Shown here: positions 6,918 to 12,639 of the stretch, in pieces
Layout: the number at the start of each line of letters is the position of its first letter
Numbering within the stretch: the first letter of the stretch is position 1
Origin: JALOOE01 sp964423545
GTDB taxonomy: Bacteria > Chloroflexota > Anaerolineae > CG2-30-64-16
DNA: 12,639 nt
Reading direction: 5' to 3'
Assembly: GCA_964423545.1 (NCBI GenBank)
Contig: CAYRFV010000162.1
Span: 1-12,639 of the forward strand
The notes under the pieces: model-generated
Told to the model about the DNA's origin: nothing
What the model saw: the letters and a program-made list of their open reading frames with translations, nothing else
The model's database searches: none
Translations under genes and position numbers: made by a program

Positions 6918-6958
6918 GGCGGCCCTCAACGGTCGGTGGCCGACCGTTGAGGGCCGCC
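6918..6958. repeat. Perfect 19-bp inverted repeat with 3-base loop between divergent promoters
   Basis: The left arm is 6918-6936 (begins GGCGGCCCTCAACGG) and the right arm is 6940-6958; they pair without a mismatch around TGG. The repeat lies nine bases beyond the -35 box of the dNK promoter and 23 bases before the -35 box of the hisS promoter, so outside both leaders. There is no T-run on either side. It could be an operator, a cruciform, or a remnant of a small palindromic element; no second copy of the arm is seen in the window. Confidence 0.85.
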
Positions 6959-6964
6959 TCGCCG

Positions 6965-6977
6965 CCTGCCGGGCAGG
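6965..6977. repeat. Short palindrome just upstream of the hisS promoter
   Basis: CCTGCC and GGCAGG are exact inverted copies around one central G, ending five bases before the hisS -35 box. With the 19-bp repeat next to it, it forms a run of dyad symmetry in this control region. Alone it is short enough to be chance at this GC content. Confidence 0.4.
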
Positions 6978-6981
6978 TTCT

Positions 6982-7010
6982 TAGACATCCTTCCCAACAT
7001 GCGCTATAAT
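6982..7010 (+). promoter_or_regulatory. Sigma-70-type promoter of hisS and probably its downstream genes
   Basis: TAGACA (6982-6987) and a perfect TATAAT (7005-7010) are separated by exactly 17 bases. The start point would be near 7017, giving a 25-base leader to the chosen hisS start at 7042. The six bases after the -10 box, AGCGCC, are the same as those after the -10 box of the ThiF-like gene. No T-box or other long leader element could fit in so short a leader. Confidence 0.75.
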
Positions 7011-7031
7011 AGCGCCGTTCTCACTCACGGT

Positions 7032-7036
7032 GGAGG
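7032..7036 (+). promoter_or_regulatory. Ribosome-binding site that decides the hisS start
   Basis: GGAGG lies five bases before the GTG at 7042 and overlaps an earlier in-frame GTG at 7030, which itself has no Shine-Dalgarno sequence before it. This makes 7042 the better start. Confidence 0.65.
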
Positions 7037-7041
7037 GTCTC

Positions 7042-8301
7042 GTGTATCAGAAGCTCCGCGGCATGCAAGACATTCTGCCGGCCGAACGGCCCTATTGGCG
7101 TTACGTCACCGAAGCCATGCACGCGACGGCCGCGCTCTTCGGCTATCAACAAATCGACACACCTATCCTGGAGACCGCGGGGCTCTTCGTGCGCGGGGTA
7201 GGAGAAGGCACCGATATCGTTGACAAGGAAATGTACATCTTTCGGGACAAGGACGGCGATCAGGTCGCCATGCGTCCCGAATTCACGGCTGGGGTGATGC
7301 GCGCCTACATCGAGAACGGCATGCACGTGCTGTCGCGGCCTGTCAAGCTCTACTCCACGGGCCCGATCTTCCGCCACGAAGCACCCCAGGCAGGCCGCTT
7401 CCGCCAACACCATCAGTTCAACGTCGAGGCGCTGGGAGAGCTTGATCCGGCGGTTGACCTGGAGATCATGTCGGTGGCGTGGTCGCTGCTGACACGCCTG
7501 GGCTTTCGCGGATTGAGCTTCCAGTTGAACTCCACCGGCTGCCCGGTGTGTCGTCCGGCCTATCGCCAGGCGCTCGTGGACTATTTCGGCGCGCATGAAG
7601 CGAGGCTGAACGAGACCGACCGGCGTCGACTCACGATCAATCCACTGCGCCTGCTTGACTCGAAGGAAGAAGCTGCCCAACCGCTGCTCAACGCTGCACC
7701 ACACAGCATCGATTACCTGTGCGCCGAATGCGCAACACACCTGGCGACCCTGCGCGGCTACCTGGAAGCGCTGGAGATGCCGCACACAATCAACTTCCGC
7801 CTGGTGCGCGGACTCGACTACTACACTAAGACTGTCTTTGAGGTGTGGGCGACAGGGATCGGCTCGCAGGCGGCTGTGTGCGGCGGCGGCCGTTACGACC
7901 GGCTGATCGAAATGCTGGGCGGCCCTCCCACACCGGGCATCGGCTTCGGCATGGGCATCGAACGGGTTATCCTGAGTCTGAAGCAGCAGGGCATCGAGGC
8001 GCCTGCTCTGCCCGCACCGCGGGTCCAGGTGTCGCCCCTCGGCGAGGCGGCGCGAATCCCCGCCCTCAAGCTCGTGCGCGAGCTGCGCGCAGCAGGCATC
8101 AGCGCACTCCTGGCGTTCGGTGGACGCAGCCTCAAGGCACAACTGAAGGGCGCCGACAGAAGCGGAGTCGCCTACACCCTCATCCTGGGCGACCAGGAGC
8201 TCACAGACAACGTCGTGATCGTGCGCGACATGGCAAGCAGCCAGCAGGACTCGGTGGCGCTGTCAGGCATCGTAGCCTGGCTGACGGCGCGTTTGGCATA
8301 G
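7042..8301 (+). CDS. hisS: Histidyl-tRNA synthetase
   Basis: This 419-residue class II enzyme charges tRNA-His with histidine using ATP. It begins MYQKLRGMQDILP, the normal HisS beginning. Motif 2 is at STGPIFRHEAPQAGRFRQHH (105-124), the histidine-binding signature is LVRGLDYYTKTVFE (254-267), and motif 3 is GIGFGMGIERVIL (299-311). The C-terminal 95 residues fit the anticodon-binding domain (RVQVSPLGE, then LAFGGRSLKAQLKGADRSG). Two CxxC pairs, CPVC (167-170) and CAEC (227-230), lie in the insertion domain and may bind zinc, as in many bacterial HisS. A GTG start at 7042 is preferred over GTG at 7030 because GGAGG precedes it at the right distance. It is the first gene of the 7042-12623 run and is divergent from the dNK gene. 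Confidence 0.96.
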   Translation: MYQKLRGMQDILPAERPYWRYVTEAMHATAALFGYQQIDTPILETAGLFVRGVGEGTDIVDKEMYIFRDKDGDQVAMRPEFTAGVMRAYIENGMHVLSRPVKLYSTGPIFRHEAPQAGRFRQHHQFNVEALGELDPAVDLEIMSVAWSLLTRLGFRGLSFQLNSTGCPVCRPAYRQALVDYFGAHEARLNETDRRRLTINPLRLLDSKEEAAQPLLNAAPHSIDYLCAECATHLATLRGYLEALEMPHTINFRLVRGLDYYTKTVFEVWATGIGSQAAVCGGGRYDRLIEMLGGPPTPGIGFGMGIERVILSLKQQGIEAPALPAPRVQVSPLGEAARIPALKLVRELRAAGISALLAFGGRSLKAQLKGADRSGVAYTLILGDQELTDNVVIVRDMASSQQDSVALSGIVAWLTARLA

Positions 8302-8373
8302 CGATGGCAAGCCGGAATGCCCGCGCGTTCCAGCCCTGCCGTGTGTCGACGCCCAGCGCTGCCCGGAGGCGAG

Positions 8374-11154
8374 ATGGATCTGCGTGAATACCCGCGTCCC
8401 AAGGACGATACCGGCATCGGCGTACACTGGAACGCCGGTTTCGCTGCGGCGAGTGGCTTGGGGCATATCGAGCAGGTCTGGCTGCCGCGTCTCCGCATGA
8501 TGGGTGTCAAGTGGGTCAAGATCGCCCAGCACGATGGCGCGCTCGACTTCGCGCGCCTGCTACTTCACCACGACATCATGCCGATCGTACGCATCTACCG
8601 GCCGCAGCCCAACCCGGGCACGCTCAACGCTCGCGAGCTGCAGGCGGTCAGCGATTTCGTCTCAACGGGTGTACGCTACTTCGAGTTCAACAACGAGCCC
8701 GATCTGGGTGTCGAATGGCAGGGCGGCGAGATACCGCTCGACGGCGCCCAGATCGCAGCACGCAATGCCATCGTGGACATCGAGGCGATCCTCCAGCGCG
8801 GCGGCTATCCTGCTTTCCCTGCCTTGCGGCCGGGTGGCCGATGGGACCTGGTGGGCGAAATCTGCCGTCTGGGTCGTCGCGACCTGCTGAGCGAACCGGT
8901 ATGGCAGGCGGTCCACAACTACAGCATCAACCATCCGCTCGACTACCCCTACGACCGGGTCAATCAAGAGGGTGCACCCTGTCCAGAGGAGCTCTACCTC
9001 AGACTCTCCCTTGAACAGTGGGACGGCGACGCGTGGGAGGGCTGGACACTCGAACGGTTGAACCTGTTACGACGCACCCACGCCAACCCTGGCGCCACCG
9101 CCGTGGGAGACCCCACCGGTTGGCGATCCTACGAACGCTACGATCAGTTGATCCGCAACCAGATAGGCCGTTCGCTGCCGATCCTGGCAACTGAGAACGG
9201 CTACGTCGTCGGCGAACGGCAGGACAGACGCTATCCAGCCACCACGCCCCAGCTTCACGCGATCCAGACCCTGGAAGCCTGCCGGACCATGATGGGCGCC
9301 AGCCGTCTCTATGACCATGCGCCCGATTACTATTTCTGCACCGCCTTCTGGCTGTTAGGCAACTTCACGCTGGGCAGTTGGGCGCCCGCCTGGGAGAACG
9401 CGGCATGGTTCAGCCAGCGTTGGCCGGGCGGCCAGTTGCCCATCGTAGCGGCGTTGATGGCCGAGCCGAAACGTACACGCACCTGGAAGGGGGACGCTGG
9501 TCTGCCCGGCCGCCTGTTCGGCGCCCTCCACAACGGTCCGCGCCTGCCACTGACCATGAAGCTCGTGCGCGACGATGGCTGGCTGGCGATCAGTCAGGCC
9601 GATCCCGATGGCCGGTATGCCTTCACCGATTTGCCGCTCACCCGCTTCACACTCAGCGTGGTCGAGGCCGGCGTCAGCCAGGACGTGACCCTGACTGATG
9701 ACGCCCCGGTCGTGGAGGCGGACTTCGACCTGGCAGACGTCTCGATCCGCCTCGCCGCCAGCATCGTATGCGGCAGTGTGAAGGGCGGCGCGGGGAAGGC
9801 TGTGCTTCTGACGCGTCACACAGGCGCCCCGTTCGAGCAGCAGCAGTCAGTGACCGTCGATGGCAGCTACCGGTTCACGGAGCTTGAATCCGGCGTCTAC
9901 TCCCTCAAGTTGCTCGGCACCAGCGTCATCAGGCCTGACATTCTTCTCGACGGTCGCAACGAGGCCGTCATCGATCTGGCCGTGCCCGGATGGGGGTGGG
10001 AGGCGAGCGACGCCGGCATCAGCCCCGGCTTCGGCATCGTCCGCTGTCGCGTTGTCGATCACACCAATCTGCCCGTACATCTGTGGACGTCCGGCTGGCC
10101 CGGCATCGTTCTGCGCACCGGCAGCAAGCAGGAATATGGCTCCGATACCTGCGAGTTTGCGCCACTGGGGGCCGGGGTCTACCAGGTCCAGGCGGAGGGG
10201 GTCGATGCCATTGCAGAGGTCGCCGTGGATGGCAGCCGGATCATCTGGGTGACGTTTAAGGAGCAGCCTGAACCACTGACCGTCATACCGTCTGCGAGCA
10301 CTGTGCACGGGGTCGTGCGCGGCGCGGCCGGGCCGGCCGGGCTTTACTTCCAGGTACGGTTGGCCGGGCCGGATGGCGAGCAGACCGCAGCGACCACGAG
10401 CGACGGCGTTTTCCAGTTTGCCGGCCTGCCGGCAGGCGTCTACAGCGTGTCCATCGACGCCGCACAGGTCACCCGTGAAGACATCGCGCTCGATGGACAC
10501 AACACCGTCACCGTCGAGCTGCGGGCGCCGGACGCTGCAGAGGGCGCCATCTTCGGGACGGTGGCACATGGCGGCGGCCGGTTGATCCGTCTCTGGCTGC
10601 CGCCGCTCGCCAGCCCGCTCCTTGAGCAGCGCGCCGGCGCCGCCGGCGCCTACCGGTTCGACAAGCTTGCCGCAGGCATCTACCTGGTGGACGTGGCGGC
10701 GGGCGACCCGGCAAACGGCCCGGAAGCCGAACTGCCGAACATCCTGATCGATGGTTCGACCGCGATCCAGCTCGATCTCGCCCTGCCTGCACCGCCGCCT
10801 ATCGAGTGCTGGATGGCCACGATCGAAGATGGCGGGCCCGGGCCAGGTTTCTCGATCGTGCGCTGCCGGGTGGAGGGCGAGCCGGACCGCGAGGTGCATC
10901 TGTGGACGCACGGCTGGTCGGGCGTCGTGCGGCGCACCGGGACCAAGCCGGAATATGGCGCTGACGTTTGCGAGTTTGCGCCTCTCAGCGCGGGGCGCTA
11001 CCAGGTCGAACCGGCCGGCTTGTCCGCTCCGGACAGCCAACCGGTGCGCGCTGAGATCGATCTTGGCGCCGATCGGGTAAGCTGGGTGCGCTTCGCCAGG
11101 ACTACTGAACCGACCGCATCGATAGAACGCCGCTACGTCGCCGTACAGGGATAA
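8374..11154 (+). CDS. Glycoside-hydrolase-like (clan GH-A) protein with duplicated beta-sandwich modules
   Basis: This is a 926-residue protein. Residues about 12-375 look like a (beta/alpha)8 barrel of glycosidase clan GH-A: the acid/base Glu108 in FEFNNEPDL and the nucleophile Glu274 in LATENGY lie at ends of predicted strands 4 and 7. Residues 379-908 are beta-rich modules. Four resemble Cna-B/carboxypeptidase-regulatory folds (about 379-450, 465-538, 643-718, 725-805), with recurring DGxYxFxxLxxGxY and ILLDG-like segments. Two copies of another module (539-629 and 811-908) share VHLWTxGW and EYGxDxCEFAPL. The exact GH family and the substrate are not recognised. No signal peptide or anchor is visible from this start or from the upstream in-frame ATG at 8317. 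ATG at 8374 is chosen because GGAGG (8365-8369) precedes it. It ends in tandem stops, TAA TAG, and lies between hisS and nadK. Confidence 0.78.
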   Translation: MDLREYPRPKDDTGIGVHWNAGFAAASGLGHIEQVWLPRLRMMGVKWVKIAQHDGALDFARLLLHHDIMPIVRIYRPQPNPGTLNARELQAVSDFVSTGVRYFEFNNEPDLGVEWQGGEIPLDGAQIAARNAIVDIEAILQRGGYPAFPALRPGGRWDLVGEICRLGRRDLLSEPVWQAVHNYSINHPLDYPYDRVNQEGAPCPEELYLRLSLEQWDGDAWEGWTLERLNLLRRTHANPGATAVGDPTGWRSYERYDQLIRNQIGRSLPILATENGYVVGERQDRRYPATTPQLHAIQTLEACRTMMGASRLYDHAPDYYFCTAFWLLGNFTLGSWAPAWENAAWFSQRWPGGQLPIVAALMAEPKRTRTWKGDAGLPGRLFGALHNGPRLPLTMKLVRDDGWLAISQADPDGRYAFTDLPLTRFTLSVVEAGVSQDVTLTDDAPVVEADFDLADVSIRLAASIVCGSVKGGAGKAVLLTRHTGAPFEQQQSVTVDGSYRFTELESGVYSLKLLGTSVIRPDILLDGRNEAVIDLAVPGWGWEASDAGISPGFGIVRCRVVDHTNLPVHLWTSGWPGIVLRTGSKQEYGSDTCEFAPLGAGVYQVQAEGVDAIAEVAVDGSRIIWVTFKEQPEPLTVIPSASTVHGVVRGAAGPAGLYFQVRLAGPDGEQTAATTSDGVFQFAGLPAGVYSVSIDAAQVTREDIALDGHNTVTVELRAPDAAEGAIFGTVAHGGGRLIRLWLPPLASPLLEQRAGAAGAYRFDKLAAGIYLVDVAAGDPANGPEAELPNILIDGSTAIQLDLALPAPPPIECWMATIEDGGPGPGFSIVRCRVEGEPDREVHLWTHGWSGVVRRTGTKPEYGADVCEFAPLSAGRYQVEPAGLSAPDSQPVRAEIDLGADRVSWVRFARTTEPTASIERRYVAVQG
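9988..10260 (+). repeat. First copy of the 90-residue VHLWTxGW module
   Basis: This encodes residues 539-629 of the glycosidase-like protein. Its core is PGFGIVRCRV, VHLWTSGWPG, RTGSKQEYGSDTCEFAPL, GAGVYQV, closing with RIIWVTF. It aligns without difficulty to the second copy at 10804-11097, and at the DNA level both copies share runs such as CATCTGTGGACG and GCGAGTTTGCG. I do not know a named domain for it. Confidence 0.75.
10804..11097 (+). repeat. Second copy of the 90-residue VHLWTxGW module
   Basis: This encodes residues 811-908. Its core is PGFSIVRCRV, VHLWTHGWSG, RTGTKPEYGADVCEFAPL, SAGRYQV, closing with RVSWVRF. Each copy follows two Cna-B-like modules, so the tail reads as two tandem three-module units, the result of an internal duplication. 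Confidence 0.75.
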
Positions 11155-11181
11155 TAGCTTGCCGAGAAACGGCGCTGCCAG

Positions 11182-12078
11182 ATGCCACCATTCACATCCA
11201 TCGGTCTCTTGCATCATCCGCGGAAGCCGGAATCGTTGACCCTGGCCGCTCAGATGGCCGAGTTCCTGTGTGCGCACGGCCGCCAGACATGGTCGGGGTC
11301 GGCATGGGACGAGCCGAGCGCGCTGGCGCATGTTGCACAACTCGACCTGATCATCACGCTGGGCGGTGACGGCACGATGCTGCGCGCGGCGCGCATCGGC
11401 AGCAGCTTCGGCGTGCCGATCCTGGGCGTCAAGCTGGGACGCGTGAGTTTCCTCGGCGAGATTTCTCCCGACAACTGGCGCGAGCCGCTGGCGTGCCTGT
11501 TGGATGGCGGCTATTGGCTCGAAGAGCGTATGCTGCTCGATGTTGCCGTGGCGCGCTGCGTCATCACGGACGAACCCGGCAGTGCAACCGCGTTCCCGCT
11601 CTCGCCGGACGATCCACAGGCGACCCGTCCCGACCACTCCTACCTGGCCCTCAACGACGTCGTCGTCAGTCGCGGCGGTCTGGCGCGGCTGGTGACCGTG
11701 CAGGCATGGGTCGATCAGAGCTATCTGACGAGCTATCGGGCCGATGGTGTGATCGTTGCCACGCCGACGGGCTGCACCGGCTATGCGCTCGCTGCAGGCG
11801 GACCCGTCCTGCCGCCGGAGCTGAAGAACATTTTGCTGATCCCAATCTGCCCGCACCTGAGCCTGGATCGCCCGGTGGTCCTTTCCCAAGGCTCCACGGT
11901 CACGCTGCGCGTGATCGCCGATCACCCACCGATTCTCACCGTCGATGGGCAGTTCGAGATCACGTTGACGGACGGCGATGTCGTGGACGTGCGCGCCAGC
12001 GAGCACGTCAGCCGCTTCGTGCGGATGCAGGATCGGTCCTATTTCTACCGGACCTTGATGGAAAGATTGAGGTGGTGA
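11182..12078 (+). CDS. nadK: NAD kinase
   Basis: This 298-residue cytosolic enzyme makes NADP from NAD and ATP (or polyphosphate). It carries the GGDGT motif (61-65, Asp63 catalytic), the NAD-binding ND pair at 158-159 in YLALNDVVV (usually NE), SYRADGVIV (184-192) and TPTGCTGYALAAGGP (194-208; usually TPTGSTAY...SAGGP). The normally conserved G-x-N-x-G-x-x-G-F segment reads GVKLGRVSFL (82-91), with Lys for Asn and Ser for Gly. Residues about 128-152 are a Pro/Asp-rich insertion between strands of the NAD-binding domain. The start ATG at 11182 has only a weak ribosome-binding site, 27 bases after the glycosidase stop; the IGLLHHPRKP beginning fits the family. It probably belongs to the hisS transcript. 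Confidence 0.9.
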   Translation: MPPFTSIGLLHHPRKPESLTLAAQMAEFLCAHGRQTWSGSAWDEPSALAHVAQLDLIITLGGDGTMLRAARIGSSFGVPILGVKLGRVSFLGEISPDNWREPLACLLDGGYWLEERMLLDVAVARCVITDEPGSATAFPLSPDDPQATRPDHSYLALNDVVVSRGGLARLVTVQAWVDQSYLTSYRADGVIVATPTGCTGYALAAGGPVLPPELKNILLIPICPHLSLDRPVVLSQGSTVTLRVIADHPPILTVDGQFEITLTDGDVVDVRASEHVSRFVRMQDRSYFYRTLMERLRW

Positions 12079-12089
12079 AAGGAAAAGAA

Positions 12090-12623
12090 ATGACGGAATC
12101 CACGACCCTGGCGACCCTCTACTGCACCAACCATCCCGACCGCGAGACCATGTTGCGCTGCAACAAATGCGACAAGCCGATCTGCTATGAATGCGCAGTG
12201 CGAACACCGGTCGGCTATCGCTGCCGGGAATGCGTGCGAGAGCAGCAGAATGTCTACTACAATGCCGAGAAATCAGACGTACTCATCGGAGGAATTGTCG
12301 CACTGGTGCTGGGCGTAGGGTTCGGCATCCTGGCCTATATCACCTTGGGTCTGATGCGACTGGTGCCTGCTGGCAGTCTGTTCGCCATCATCGGCGCCGT
12401 GTTCATCGGCCCCGCTGTCGGTGGATTGATCGCTGAGGCGATCCGTCGCGCAGTGAACAAGCGACGAGCGCGCGCGATGAAATGGGTCGCGGCCGGCGCA
12501 TTCCTGGCCGGCGTCCTGGCGCCGGCAGTGCTCCTTTTCGGCCTGCAAGCGCTCCTGATCTTCTGGGTGGTGCTGCTTGCCGCCGGTTTGGCAGCCAGCA
12601 CCCTCTACGCACGCCTGCTCTAG
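12090..12623 (+). CDS. B-box-type zinc-finger membrane protein of unknown function
   Basis: This 177-residue protein begins with a cytosolic zinc-binding region: YCTNHP (Cys12, His15), LRCNKC (Cys24, Cys27), ICYEC (Cys32, Cys35) and YRCRECV (Cys45, Cys48). The spacing resembles a B-box finger with two metal sites. It is followed by four probable membrane helices (about 64-84, 95-117, 131-150 and 152-172), the second rich in glycine, with a basic loop (RRAVNKRRARAMK) between helices 2 and 3. I have seen this combination as an unnamed family in Chloroflexota; no function is known to me. AAAGG (12078-12082) lies seven bases before the ATG and overlaps the nadK stop by its first base, so translation is probably coupled. 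The frame stays open far upstream of 12090 inside nadK, but that part is a shadow. Confidence 0.82.
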   Translation: MTESTTLATLYCTNHPDRETMLRCNKCDKPICYECAVRTPVGYRCRECVREQQNVYYNAEKSDVLIGGIVALVLGVGFGILAYITLGLMRLVPAGSLFAIIGAVFIGPAVGGLIAEAIRRAVNKRRARAMKWVAAGAFLAGVLAPAVLLFGLQALLIFWVVLLAAGLAASTLYARLL

Positions 12624-12639
12624 AGAAAGGCCCTGTCAT
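12624..12639 (+). other. Probable start of a further gene at the right edge
   Basis: AGAAAGG (12624-12630) is followed after seven bases by AT at 12638-12639. If the next base outside the window is G, a gene starts only 14 bases after the zinc-finger protein and continues the same operon. This is inferred from spacing alone. Confidence 0.35.

Noticed and set aside
7021..8142. A 373-codon minus-strand open frame opposite hisS
   Set aside because: hisS is unambiguous on the plus strand; the antisense product is compositionally biased and has no family character.
8317..8373. A 19-residue N-terminal extension of the glycosidase-like protein from ATG 8317
   Set aside because: There is no ribosome-binding site, the sequence is Arg/Pro/Ala-rich with no signal-peptide character, and GGAGG precedes ATG 8374.
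10424..10437. Palindrome GCCTGCCGGCAGGC, similar to the one at 6965-6977
   Set aside because: It lies inside coding sequence (Gly-Leu-Pro-Ala-Gly) and is explained by codon choice; the resemblance is probably chance.
9847..12207. A 786-codon open frame on the minus strand under the glycosidase-like gene, nadK and the zinc-finger gene
   Set aside because: It spans three plus-strand genes with clear motifs, shows no recognisable domain and no ribosome-binding site of note; it is the kind of stop-free antisense shadow expected in GC-rich coding DNA.
1..12639. CRISPR arrays, insertion sequences, tRNA or rRNA genes, phage or defence genes
   Set aside because: I found no regularly spaced direct repeats, transposase or integrase motifs, or structural RNA signatures on either strand; the window reads as core chromosome.

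Overview
The window is a GC-rich, tightly packed bacterial chromosome segment of about 12.6 kb. It has ten substantial genes, no mobile elements, no CRISPR array, and no rRNA or tRNA. The best guess for the host is the phylum Chloroflexota. This rests on the mix of gene types: a glutaredoxin-thioredoxin reductase fusion, a B-box-type zinc-finger membrane protein beside NAD kinase, a ThiF-like enzyme with a B. subtilis-type C-terminal domain, and Cna-B-like modules on a cytosolic-looking glycosidase. That placement is inference; no marker gene was compared.

Layout, left to right. (1) Two minus-strand genes (1-1673): an M24 peptidase cut by the left edge and, upstream of it, a membrane-anchored ComEC-type metallo-beta-lactamase protein. 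(2) A divergent plus-strand pair (1820-3845): a glutaredoxin/thioredoxin-reductase fusion driven by a clear extended -10 promoter, then an M55 D-aminopeptidase 16 bases downstream. (3) A ThiF/MoeB-like adenylyltransferase (4024-5055), probably made from a leaderless mRNA, followed across a perfect 22-base palindrome by a double-GNAT acetyltransferase (5155-6114). (4) A minus-strand deoxynucleoside kinase (6170-6844), convergent with the acetyltransferase. (5) A divergent control region (6845-7041) with two well-formed sigma-70-type promoters facing away from each other and a perfect 19-bp hairpin between their -35 boxes. (6) A plus-strand run of hisS, a 926-residue glycoside-hydrolase-like multidomain protein, nadK, and a zinc-finger membrane protein (7042-12623), with gaps of 72, 27 and 11 bases, so probably one operon. 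A ribosome-binding site and the letters 'at' at the very end suggest another gene starts at 12638.

Functionally the window is mostly housekeeping: histidyl-tRNA charging, NADP supply, deoxynucleoside salvage, thiol redox balance, sulfur-carrier activation and D-peptide turnover. I see no defence system or other concerted new system. The parts most worth a second look are the fused redox enzyme, which lacks the usual NADPH-binding arginines; the glycosidase with an internally duplicated, unrecognised module and no secretion signal; and the hairpin between the dNK and hisS promoters.
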